Below are positions 32,991-41,001 of a stretch of DNA of 64,000 nt, piece by piece (positions within the stretch are counted from its first letter, which is position 1; each line of letters opens with the position of its first letter). Source of the DNA: Thiohalocapsa sp963704155 (GTDB taxonomy: Bacteria; Pseudomonadota; Gammaproteobacteria; Chromatiales; Chromatiaceae); contig CAVPHF010000032.1 in the NCBI GenBank assembly GCA_963704155.1, positions 310,001 through 374,000 on the forward strand. Reading direction: 5' to 3'. Below the pieces are notes generated by a model. It saw only the letters and a program-made list of their open reading frames with translations. It ran no database searches and was not told the origin of the DNA. The position numbers were made by a program, and so were the translations under genes.

Positions 32991-34031
32991 TCAGGGGCTC
33001 GGATTCGGCTGCGCCTGATGCACGACCTCGATTTCGCCGAGGACTTCAGCGCTCAGCTCCAGGTCGACGCTGCCGAGGTTCGTGTCAAGCTGATCGAGGC
33101 TGGTCGCGCCGATGATGTTGGAGGTGACGAAGGGCCGGCTGGTGACCCAGGCCAGCGCCATCTGTGCCGGATCGAGGCCATGGCGGCGGGCGATGCCGAC
33201 GTACTGATCGGTTGCGGCGACGGCCTGTGCGTTGGAATAGCGGTCGAAACGCGAAAACAGCGTCAGTCGTGCACCCTGGGGTCGGGCGCCGCCCTGATAC
33301 TTGCCAGTCAGCATGCCGAAGCCCAGTGGTGAATAGGCCAGCAGTCCACATTGCTCGCGCATCGCGACTTCGGCCAGCCCGATCTCGAACGACCGGTTCA
33401 GCAGGTTGTACGGATTTTGGATGCTGACGACACGTGGCAACGGATGCTGATCGGACAGCGCCAGCGCGTGCATGGTGCCCCAGGGTGTTTCGTTTGAAAC
33501 GCCGACATGGCGGATCTTGCCGGCGTGCACCAGGTCATCGAGTACCGCCAGCGTCTCCTTCAGCGGGATGCTGGCGTCTTGCTCGCTGTGCTGATAGCCA
33601 AGCTTGCCGAAGTAGTTGGTGTCGCGATCCGGCCAATGCAGCTGGTAGAGGTCGATGTAGTCGGTTCGCAGCCGCCGCAGGCTGTCGTCGACGGCGGCGA
33701 TGATGTTCGCCCTGTCCAGCCTGCCCGAGTCGCCCCGCGGGTGCGGCATCCAATCGGCCGGCCCGGCCACCTTGGTTGCCAGGATCAGCTTGTCGCGCTG
33801 GCCGCGGCTTGCGAGCCAGTTGCCGATGTAAGTCTCTGTCAGACCTTGCGTCTCGGCGCGCGGCGGAACCGGATAGATCTCGGCGGTGTCGATGAAGTTG
33901 ACGCCGGCGGCGACGGCCCGATCGAGCTGTTCGAAGGCATCGGCCTCGGTATTTTGCTCGCCGAAGGTCATTGTGCCGAGGCAGAGTTCGCTGACGCTGA
34001 TGTCGGTTCTGCCCAGAGGTCGATAGCGCAT
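32991..34031 (-). CDS. aldo/keto reductase (Tas-like)
   Basis: A 346-residue NADPH-dependent aldo/keto reductase. It starts MRYRPLGRTDISVSELCLGT and shows GVNFIDTAEIYPVPPRAET with the catalytic Asp and Tyr, KLILATKVAG with the Lys, YIDLYQLHWPDRDTN with the His, and the NADP-binding ARRHGLDPAQMALAWV and NIIGATSLDQLDTNL. The YPVPPRAETQG and HWPDRDTNYFG segments match the E. coli Tas protein. It is convergent with the kinase gene (32 bp gap). Physiological substrate unknown. Confidence 0.92.
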   Translation of the reverse strand: MRYRPLGRTDISVSELCLGTMTFGEQNTEADAFEQLDRAVAAGVNFIDTAEIYPVPPRAETQGLTETYIGNWLASRGQRDKLILATKVAGPADWMPHPRGDSGRLDRANIIAAVDDSLRRLRTDYIDLYQLHWPDRDTNYFGKLGYQHSEQDASIPLKETLAVLDDLVHAGKIRHVGVSNETPWGTMHALALSDQHPLPRVVSIQNPYNLLNRSFEIGLAEVAMREQCGLLAYSPLGFGMLTGKYQGGARPQGARLTLFSRFDRYSNAQAVAATDQYVGIARRHGLDPAQMALAWVTSRPFVTSNIIGATSLDQLDTNLGSVDLELSAEVLGEIEVVHQAQPNPSP

Positions 34032-34315
34032 AGGGTCACCTTAATTGGGTTCTTGGGGTTTGATTATCTCTATCTACCTATTTGGGGCACCTGCCTGCCG
34101 TGGCCAACAGACGCGACCGCGGGCGTGAGTCAGATCATCGCGGCGGTGACGTGTTGCGAAGTCCCCGCTTTCCACGAACGGCAGCGGACTTCAGGATCCG
34201 GATCGACGACGGCCGGCTCAACCATGGCCGGATCGGCCGTGGATAGATGTGAGATCGGCCCCAGACAGCTTACTCGACTACCCGAATCAAACGCCGAACT
34301 GCCGCTTCCAGGATC

Positions 34316-34981
34316 ATGAGCCTCGACCCCGCGCTGTTCTCCCCCTTTGCCATCTGGACGGCGCTGATCCTGTATCTGTGCTGTCTGGTCTTGGCCCTAG
34401 GCCTCGCGCCCTGGCGCAGGCTGCTCTCCGCCCGGCTCACGCACGTCTTCTTCGGCGCCATCGTCGTGCTGATGTTCCTATGGCAGATGGAGACACAGGT
34501 GCAGCCGGGGCTGTCCTACCATTTGCTCGGGCTCACCGCGACGACCTTGATCTTCGGCTGGTCGTTGGCAGTTGTCGCCGCTTCGCTGGCTTTGCTCGGC
34601 GTGCATCTCAACGGCGGGCTCGGATGGGACGGCTTCGCGCTGAACGCGCTCGTCAGCGGCGTGCTGCCGATCACGCTGACGCAGGTCATGCTGATCCTGA
34701 TCCGCTGGTATCTACCCAAACAGTTCTTCGTCTACGTGCTGGTCAACGGTTTCCTTACCGCAGGGCTGGTCGGTGTCGCCATGGGCTACATGGCCGCCTG
34801 GCTGCTGGTTGGCAGCGGTGCATACACCTTTGCCGAGCTGAGCCAAACGGTGCTGCCCTTCTTCCCGCTGATGTTCCTGCCGGAGGCCATGCTGAACGGC
34901 TGGATCATGGTGATTCTGGTAGCCTTCCGTCCGGAATGGGTCTACTCGTTCAGCGATGAGCAGTATCTGAAGGGTAAGTAG
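34316..34981 (+). CDS. energy-coupling-factor type membrane permease (COG3235-like)
   Basis: A 221-residue membrane protein with six or seven hydrophobic helices, resembling the CbiM-like S components described as COG3235. Marks include ARLTHVFFGAIVVLMFLWQM near the start, GLSYHLLGLTATTLIFGW (the HLLG segment is shared with CbiM) and LPEAMLNGWIMVILVAF near the end. A cobalt or nickel cargo is suggested by that relation, but no EcfA or EcfT gene is in the neighbourhood, so the energising module or the cargo is unknown. The next gene starts 48 bp later. Confidence 0.78.
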   Translation: MSLDPALFSPFAIWTALILYLCCLVLALGLAPWRRLLSARLTHVFFGAIVVLMFLWQMETQVQPGLSYHLLGLTATTLIFGWSLAVVAASLALLGVHLNGGLGWDGFALNALVSGVLPITLTQVMLILIRWYLPKQFFVYVLVNGFLTAGLVGVAMGYMAAWLLVGSGAYTFAELSQTVLPFFPLMFLPEAMLNGWIMVILVAFRPEWVYSFSDEQYLKGK

Positions 34982-35029
34982 TCCGTCGCCCGTGCGACCC
35001 GCGGGCGGCCATGCGGCGGAGTGATCATC

Positions 35030-35866
35030 ATGGGTTGGTTTGGCAAGGTCGTCGGCGGGCTGTTAGGTTTCGCCGCCGGTGGTCCGATTGGGGCGATGTT
35101 GGGCGCGACCCTTGGTCATGGCGTCGATCGCGGCGTACAGAAGTTGGCCGCCGACATGCAGTTGCCGCTCGGCGACCGCCAGCGGATCGAGAGCGTATTC
35201 TTCGCGGCCACCTTTTCGACCATGGGGCATCTGGCCAAGGCCGATGGGCGGGTGTCCGAGGCCGAGATCGCGCTGGCCGAAGCCGTGATGGCCAGGCTGC
35301 AGCTCACCGGCGAGCGCCGCAGCGCCGCGATCGCTCTGTTTCGCCAGGGCAAGGCGGCCGATTTCGACCTGCAGGCGGTGATCGAGCGCTTCCGCCGCGA
35401 ATGTCTCGGCAGACGCATGCTGGTGCAACTGTTTCTGGAGGTTCAGCTCCAGGCCGCCTATGTCGACGGCGAGCCCACGGCGGCCAAGCGGCGCATGCTG
35501 GAGGATATCCGCGCCGGGCTGCGAATCCCTGCGGTCGTGTTTCGCCAATTGGAGAACCTGGTGCGGATGCAGCGCCAGTTCGGCGACGCCCGAGCCAGCG
35601 CCGGTGCGGGTGGTGGTGGCGCAGGGCAGCGCGGTCGTGCATCGACGCAGGGTCCAACGCTGAGTCAAGCCTACGCCGTGCTGGGCGTGACGCCGAAGGA
35701 TTCCGACGCCGCTGTCAAGCGCGCCTACCGCAAGCTACTGAGCCAGCATCACCCGGACAAGCTGGTCTCCAAGGGCTTGCCGGAAGACATGATCAAGCTG
35801 GCCACGCAGAAGACCCATGAGATTCGACGCGCCTACGAGATGGTCCAGCAGGCGCGCGGGATGTAG
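35030..35866 (+). CDS. djlA: DjlA-like co-chaperone (TerB-like plus J-domain)
   Basis: A 278-residue membrane-anchored J-protein. The N-terminus WFGKVVGGLLGFAAGGPIGAM is a Gly-rich membrane segment as in DjlA. Residues about 50-180 form a TerB-like all-helical domain (HLAKADGRVSEAEIALAEAV), then a Gly/Ala linker, then a C-terminal J-domain (SQAYAVLGVTPKDSDAAVKR ... LSQHHPDKL) whose HPD tripeptide stimulates DnaK. The ATG at 35030 has GGAG nine bases upstream; the GTG at 35021 is less likely. Identification is firm. Confidence 0.92.
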   Translation: MGWFGKVVGGLLGFAAGGPIGAMLGATLGHGVDRGVQKLAADMQLPLGDRQRIESVFFAATFSTMGHLAKADGRVSEAEIALAEAVMARLQLTGERRSAAIALFRQGKAADFDLQAVIERFRRECLGRRMLVQLFLEVQLQAAYVDGEPTAAKRRMLEDIRAGLRIPAVVFRQLENLVRMQRQFGDARASAGAGGGGAGQRGRASTQGPTLSQAYAVLGVTPKDSDAAVKRAYRKLLSQHHPDKLVSKGLPEDMIKLATQKTHEIRRAYEMVQQARGM

Positions 35867-35907
35867 CGGCGGCGAATCTTCTCTGCTCGTGGCCGGAGTG
35901 AGGTGGT

Positions 35908-36366
35908 TTAGGCGACCGGCAGCGCGGTGCGCTCAACCACCTGGCGCAGCACGAAGCTCGAGTGTACGCCGCTGACGCCTTCGATTCGGGTCAGCTTCTC
36001 CAGCAGCAGCGCCTGATAGGCGTCCATGTCGCGCACCACCACCTTGAGCTGATAGTCGGCGTCGCGGCCCGTGATCAGCGAGCACTCGAGCACCTCCGGC
36101 ATCTCCGCCACCTGCGCATCGAAGTTGGCGAAGCGTTCCGGTGTATGGCGGTCCATTGAGATACTCAGAAAGGCGATCAGGTTCAGCCCCAGCTTGCGTG
36201 CGTCCAGCATGGCCCGGTAGCCGGCAATCAGGCCGCTCTCTTCCAGCGCCCGCACGCGCCGCAGGCAAGGGGATGGCGAGAGTCCGATGCGGTCTGCCAG
36301 TTCCTGGTTGCTGATCCGGCCTTCCTGTTGAAGGATCTCGAGGATGCGTTTGTCGTAGCTGTCCAT
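35908..36366 (-). CDS. Lrp/AsnC family transcriptional regulator
   Basis: A 152-residue feast/famine regulator: an N-terminal winged helix (MDSYDKRILEILQQEGRISN, IGLSPSPCLRRVRALEESGLI) and a C-terminal RAM/AsnC ligand domain (MDRHTPERFANFDAQVAEMP, VLECSLITGRDADYQLKVVV). It resembles the Lrp branch. It is transcribed divergently from leuA across a 346-bp AT-rich region, so it may sense an amino acid and act on leuA or itself; that link is from position only. ATG 36366 gives the standard family N-terminus. Confidence 0.92.
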   Translation of the reverse strand: MDSYDKRILEILQQEGRISNQELADRIGLSPSPCLRRVRALEESGLIAGYRAMLDARKLGLNLIAFLSISMDRHTPERFANFDAQVAEMPEVLECSLITGRDADYQLKVVVRDMDAYQALLLEKLTRIEGVSGVHSSFVLRQVVERTALPVA

Positions 36367-36712
36367 CGGCAGAGATGCTCGGGCTCGTGGTCGGCATTGG
36401 CCCAACTGGGCCTGGTTTGTTTTTATCGCGCCATTCGGATTAAAAGTAGCAGATTATTGCCAAGAAATGGGAAAATAGCAGAAGTTTTGCAATCATCTTT
36501 CGGCTAGAAAGGCGCATTCTGTTTCCCGTCGGCCACAAGCCGGCAGTCGGGCAAGACCCACAAGGTCGAGCGAGGGGCTGGGAGCACGGAGCTGGTGGCT
36601 AGAGAAGAGTCTCTAGATTCTGGCTCCCAGCCGTTCACCCCGGATCGCGGTGTTCGGCCAACCCGATGTCCGCCGAACTCTTGGTAAAACCTAGCCCCAG
36701 GCGACTGAGAAA
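36367..36712. other. shared lrp-leuA upstream region
   Basis: The left half (36420-36500) is markedly AT-rich, with runs such as GGGAAAATAGCAGAAG, and probably holds the divergent promoters. The right half holds a two-tier hairpin (listed separately). I see no leader peptide with a leucine-codon run, so classical leu attenuation is not supported. Confidence 0.5.
36576..36632 (+). repeat. nested hairpin in the leuA leader
   Basis: An outer 10-bp perfect inverted repeat (GGCTGGGAGC at 36576-36585 with GCTCCCAGCC at 36623-36632) encloses an inner 7-bp perfect repeat (CTAGAGA at 36599-36605 with TCTCTAG at 36610-36616, loop AGAG). It ends 80 bp before leuA. No U-run follows, so it is not a plain terminator; it could be a leader structure or a small palindromic repeat element. 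Confidence 0.7.
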
Positions 36713-38431
36713 ATGTCATTCGATCCCAGCAAATACCGCCGAGCCCCAGCCGTCCATCTGCCGGACCGTCAATGGCCCAACCGCGTTATCGATACCGCCC
36801 CGCGCTGGGCGAGTGTCGACCTGCGTGACGGCAATCAGGCGCTGCGCGCACCGATGAGTGTCGAGCAGAAACGCCGGCTGTGGTCGCTGCTGGTGGGCAT
36901 CGGCATCAAGGAGATCGAGGTCGGCTTTCCGGCCGCGAGTCAGCCGGACTACGATTTCGTCCGCTGGCTCATCGAAGCCCGGCAGATTCCGGACGACCTG
37001 ACCATCCAGGTGCTGGTGCAGGCGCGTGAGGATTTGATCCAGCGCACCTTTGCAGCGCTGGACGGTGTGTCGCGTGCCATCGTGCACGTCTACAACTCGA
37101 CCTCCCCGGTGCAGCGCGAATGGGTGTTCGGTGCCGATCGCGACGGCGTCAAGGCCATCGCGGTGCGCGGGGCCGAGCTGCTCGTCGCCGAGGCGGCCAA
37201 ATATCCAGGCACCGACTGGACCTTCCAGTACTCACCCGAGAGCTTCTCGCAGACCGAGCCCGAGTACGCGGTCGAGGTCTGCAACGCCGTGCTCGATGTC
37301 TGGCGGCCGACGCCGCAGCACCCCTGCATACTGAATCTGCCGGCCACGGTCGAGTCCGCGAGTCCGAACGTCTTTGCCGACCAGGTGGAGTGGTTCTGCC
37401 GTGAGCTCGACCGCGTTGGCGGCCGGCGCGACAGCGTCATCGTCTCGCTGCACACCCATAACGACAGAGGCGGCGCCGCGGCGGCCGCGGAGTTGGGTCT
37501 GCTGGCCGGTGCCGACCGGGTCGAAGGGACGCTGCTCGGCAATGGCGAGCGCACCGGCAACATGGACATCGTCACCCTGGCGATGAATCTCTACAGCCAG
37601 GGCGTCGATCCGCGGCTCAGCCTGGACAATCCTGACGAGATCATCGGCGTCGTCGAGGAATGTACCGGGATTGCCTGTCATCCTCGCCACCCCTGGGTCG
37701 GTGATCTTGTCTACACGGCCTTTTCCGGCAGCCATCAGGACGCCATCAACAAGTCTCTCAAGTATCAGCGTGGCGACGCCGCGCGCGACAGACCCTGGCA
37801 GGTTGCCTATCTGCCCATCGATCCGGCTGATATCGGGCGCAGCTATGAGGCGGTGATTCGCGTCAACAGCCAGTCCGGCAAGGGCGGCATCGCCTTCGTT
37901 CTGGAACGTGAATACGGCCTGAACCTGCCGCGCTGGTTGCAGCAGGCGCTTGCGCCCATAGTGCAGCAGGTCAGCGAGCAGCGCGGCGGCATCATTGATG
38001 CCGAGACCATCCATGCGTTGTTCTTAGAGCACTTCGTCCGCGATCAGGCGCCGGTCGCGCTGCGCGGCTATCGGCTGAACCGCAATGGCCGCGATCGGAT
38101 CGAGGCCCGCATCGGCTTGCTGGGTGCGGATGGCGGCGCGAGTGAGCATCGGATTATTGGTGGCGGAGATGGCGCCATTGCCGCTTTCGCTGAGGCCTGG
38201 ACGGGCTTTAGCGGACAGCCGATCAACGTGCTCGACTACCAGGAGCATGCCATTGGCGCCGGAACCGATGCCGAGGCGGTCGCCTATGTGCAGCTCGACA
38301 TCGGCGGCACCCGCGTCGGCGGCGCCGCCATCGATCGCGATACCGTCGGCGCCTCGCTGAAGGCCGTGCTGTCGGCGCTCAACCGTGCCGCTGAGAACGC
38401 TGCGCCGGGCCGTATCGCCAACAGTGCATGA
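36713..38431 (+). CDS. leuA: 2-isopropylmalate synthase, long type
   Basis: First committed step of leucine synthesis: acetyl-CoA plus 2-ketoisovalerate. The 572-residue chain is the long (LeuA2) form like that of actinobacteria and yeast. Features: RWASVDLRDGNQAL with the metal-binding Asp, IGIKEIEVGFPAASQPDYDF, VIVSLHTHNDRGGAAAAAEL with metal His residues, GNGERTGNMDIVTLAMNL, and a C-terminal regulatory domain (AVAYVQLDIGGTRVGGAAID) for leucine feedback. The start codon follows the hairpin leader. No other leu genes are adjacent. Confidence 0.95.
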   Translation: MSFDPSKYRRAPAVHLPDRQWPNRVIDTAPRWASVDLRDGNQALRAPMSVEQKRRLWSLLVGIGIKEIEVGFPAASQPDYDFVRWLIEARQIPDDLTIQVLVQAREDLIQRTFAALDGVSRAIVHVYNSTSPVQREWVFGADRDGVKAIAVRGAELLVAEAAKYPGTDWTFQYSPESFSQTEPEYAVEVCNAVLDVWRPTPQHPCILNLPATVESASPNVFADQVEWFCRELDRVGGRRDSVIVSLHTHNDRGGAAAAAELGLLAGADRVEGTLLGNGERTGNMDIVTLAMNLYSQGVDPRLSLDNPDEIIGVVEECTGIACHPRHPWVGDLVYTAFSGSHQDAINKSLKYQRGDAARDRPWQVAYLPIDPADIGRSYEAVIRVNSQSGKGGIAFVLEREYGLNLPRWLQQALAPIVQQVSEQRGGIIDAETIHALFLEHFVRDQAPVALRGYRLNRNGRDRIEARIGLLGADGGASEHRIIGGGDGAIAAFAEAWTGFSGQPINVLDYQEHAIGAGTDAEAVAYVQLDIGGTRVGGAAIDRDTVGASLKAVLSALNRAAENAAPGRIANSA

Positions 38432-38700
38432 CTGACGCCGAGCCCGCAGCGACTGCGAGCGCAGCTGAATAGCTGTGCGGGCTCGGTGGGAGCGGCGCGG
38501 CGCCTCGCCGCGACCGGCATGGAAGGCGGCACCGTACGCATGTCCTTGCCGCCGCGCCGAGTGCGGGCAGAAGCGGATGCTATGCGCGCAGCGCAGCAGC
38601 AGCCCCGGGCCGGTCGAAAATCCCGCGGTGCACTCCCATCTTCCGCTATTCTCGCCACCTCGTTGCCACGCCCCGTGCGCCGCCCATCAGAGCCAACGCC

Positions 38701-39603
38701 ATGTCGCTACCCCGGACACTCCTTCATACCCTCTTTCTCCTTCTCCTCTGTGCCAGCCTGGCTGCCGCGGCGCAGCCGCCGGCCGGCGACTTCAGCTGGT
38801 CGGTTACGCCAGTGTATGGATTCGACGGCGGCCTCGATTCCGGCGGCGAGGCAGGCTATGCGAGCGTGCTGACGCGGCTGGGGCGCAATTGGTCGCTCAA
38901 CGAGCAGTCGTCTATGGGCATTCAGCTCAAGTTCGACTACGAGGACTGGCGCTTCGACAATCCAGTTGGCTTTGGCGGTGATGACCCCTGGGGCCAGGTC
39001 TACCGTACCGGGCTCTCTTTTCCATTCACTTATGGCACGCGCGGCGGCTGGCGCTGGTTGTTCTCGCCGACTGTCGAGTATGCGGGCGAATCCGGCGCCG
39101 AGTTCTCCGATGCGCTGGAGTACGGTGCTACCCTGTCTGCCATTCGGCGTCTGCGTTCTGACCTAACGCTTGGGCTCGGTGTCGGCGTGTTCGAACGCCT
39201 CGAAGAGACCAGCGTATTTCCGTTGGTCATCGTCGATTGGCGCATCAGCGAGCGTTTGCGGCTGTCCAATCCGTTCGTCGCCGGGCCAACCGGGCCGGCG
39301 GGGCTCGAACTCTCATACGCGCTCAACTCGGATTGGCGGGTGGGTCTGGGTGCGGCGTATCGGTCGTTTCGCCATCGGCTGGACCGCGACGGGCCATTCC
39401 CCAGCGGCATTGGTGAGTACCGATTCATCCCGGTCTTCGTCAATCTCGGCCGTGATCTGTCGCCGAGCCTTCGGTTCTCCCTCTACGCCGGTGCCGGGTT
39501 GAATTCCCAGTTGCGCGTCGAGGACAAGAACGGACGACGCCTCTACACCGAAGACCAAGATCCGACGGCCATGCTGGGCTTGTCGCTGATCGGACGTTTC
39601 TGA
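38701..39603 (+). CDS. outer membrane beta-barrel protein, unknown function
   Basis: A 300-residue exported protein. Signal peptide LLHTLFLLLLCASLAAAAQP is followed by alternating amphipathic strands such as FSWSVTPVYGFDGGLDSG, SMGIQLKFDYEDWRFDN, LGLGVGVFERLEE and a final MLGLSLIGRF, which ends in the terminal Phe of outer-membrane barrels. The pattern fits a DUF6268-like barrel of roughly 10-12 strands. It stands alone, so no substrate can be proposed. Frame and signal are clear; function is not. Confidence 0.78.
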   Translation: MSLPRTLLHTLFLLLLCASLAAAAQPPAGDFSWSVTPVYGFDGGLDSGGEAGYASVLTRLGRNWSLNEQSSMGIQLKFDYEDWRFDNPVGFGGDDPWGQVYRTGLSFPFTYGTRGGWRWLFSPTVEYAGESGAEFSDALEYGATLSAIRRLRSDLTLGLGVGVFERLEETSVFPLVIVDWRISERLRLSNPFVAGPTGPAGLELSYALNSDWRVGLGAAYRSFRHRLDRDGPFPSGIGEYRFIPVFVNLGRDLSPSLRFSLYAGAGLNSQLRVEDKNGRRLYTEDQDPTAMLGLSLIGRF

Positions 39604-39777
39604 TCAGTCCGTCCCGACGCGGCACAAGCTGTCGCGACTGCTACCATATCGGCTTTGTCATCGGCGGTGCCGGACAACCGCCTGGCGCGGCATCGTCGAT
39701 CAGGCGGTGACCGTCGGAGACTTCCATGCCGGCTGGCACAAATCGTCCCAAGGCTTCGTATCCGAGAGACCTACCGT

Positions 39778-40185
39778 ATGACTCCCAAAGAGACCGCCCT
39801 CGTCCGCGCTTCCTGGGCCAAGATCGCCCCCATTTCGGAACAGGCAGCAACGTTGTTCTACGATCGGCTGTTCCAAGTGAATCCGGAGCTGCGACCCTTA
39901 TTCAAAGGAGAGCTGGACGAGCAGGGAGAGAAGCTGATGCGCATGATCGGTAAGGCGGTCGACGCGCTCGATGACCTAGAGCCGCTGGATCGTGTGATCA
40001 AGATGATGGGGGCACGCCATTGGGGCTATGGCGTCCAGGACGAGGATTACGAGAAGCTCGGCGAGGCGCTGTTCTGGACCTTGGAGCAGGGGCTTGGCGA
40101 TGAGTTCACGCGAGAGACGAGGGCCGCGTGGGTTTCAGTCTATGGTGATTTGGCCGACCTGATGCGCGAGGGCGCGGCGGGCTAG
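39778..40185 (+). CDS. single-domain bacterial globin
   Basis: A 135-residue haemoglobin of the three-over-three type, related to Vitreoscilla globin and flavohaemoglobin heads. It reads RASWAKIAPISEQAATLFYD, then FKGELDEQGEKLMRMIGKAV; the proximal His is in KMMGARHWGYGV and the chain continues DEDYEKLGEALFWTLEQGLG. No reductase domain follows, so it is a stand-alone globin likely binding O2 or NO. ATG 39778 is chosen because it yields the usual MTPKE start, though the frame is open upstream. Confidence 0.9.
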   Translation: MTPKETALVRASWAKIAPISEQAATLFYDRLFQVNPELRPLFKGELDEQGEKLMRMIGKAVDALDDLEPLDRVIKMMGARHWGYGVQDEDYEKLGEALFWTLEQGLGDEFTRETRAAWVSVYGDLADLMREGAAG

Positions 40186-40278
40186 ACGCCGATGGAGCAA
40201 TCGCTTCGTCTTCTGGCACTGATACTGGCAATTCCCCGCGCGCCAATACTGTCCGGTGCGCGGGGGAATGCGCCTGCT

Positions 40279-40860
40279 TCAGGGCGTCTGTAACATCGAT
40301 GGGTAGCTGCGGTTGCCTTGACGCGGTGGCGGCGTCTGGGCGTCGATCGTGTTGCCGGTATCGTCGATGACGAGCACGGCGCAGGGCGCGCGGCGCATGA
40401 CCGTTCGGGTCACCGAATTCGACGACAGCAGGCGTGTCAGTCCTTGCCTTGGTCCATCGCCGATCACGATAAGCTCTGCGCCGATCAACTCGGCGACTTC
40501 AGGAATACGTTTGCCTGGCAGCCCGGCGAGAGCGAGTTGCCGGATCTCAACGGTCTTGTAGGCGGGATCGCTGCCGACACATTCGGCCACTTCCTCGGCC
40601 AGCATCTGTTTGGCGATGTCGGCGATCGGCATCAATCCGGGTCTGCTGTCGTGGCGATGGTAGAGGCCGATGGTGCGACCGCTCTCGTAGACCACGTGCA
40701 ATGCAATGACCGGCTGTCCGGTGTGGGCCGCCCGTTGGCAGGCTTGACGCAGGCATTGGCTACCTTGGTGGTCGAAGCTGACAGCGGCGATGACTGGAGC
40801 CAGGGTGGAGGCCGTGTCCGCCGGGAGGACGCAAGACCAAGGTGTTCTTGGTGCAATCAT
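40279..40860 (-). CDS. universal stress protein (UspA family)
   Basis: A 193-residue Usp-like protein with one domain. After a 20-residue leader the core reads VIAAVSFDHQGSQCLRQACQ, PVIALHVVYESGRTIGLYH, then AELIVIGDGPRQGLTRLLSSNSVTRTV, the ATP-loop variant GDGPRQGLTRLLSSNSV in place of Gx2Gx9G(S/T), and PCAVLVID. The changed loop (Asp-Gly-Pro) leaves ATP binding uncertain. It is convergent with the globin gene. Confidence 0.82.
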   Translation of the reverse strand: MIAPRTPWSCVLPADTASTLAPVIAAVSFDHQGSQCLRQACQRAAHTGQPVIALHVVYESGRTIGLYHRHDSRPGLMPIADIAKQMLAEEVAECVGSDPAYKTVEIRQLALAGLPGKRIPEVAELIGAELIVIGDGPRQGLTRLLSSNSVTRTVMRRAPCAVLVIDDTGNTIDAQTPPPRQGNRSYPSMLQTP

Positions 40861-41001
40861 GCTAGCGCCCCAGGTTTCGGATGAACAAAAGGTGTTTTCG
40901 GTGCGGTCACGGAAATCCCCCTCGCATCAAGTTGTTATTGGAATTGGCTAGGCTGCCTTACCTCAGGAGAATACTGCGTTTCGGGGTTTATGCCTAGTCT
41001 T

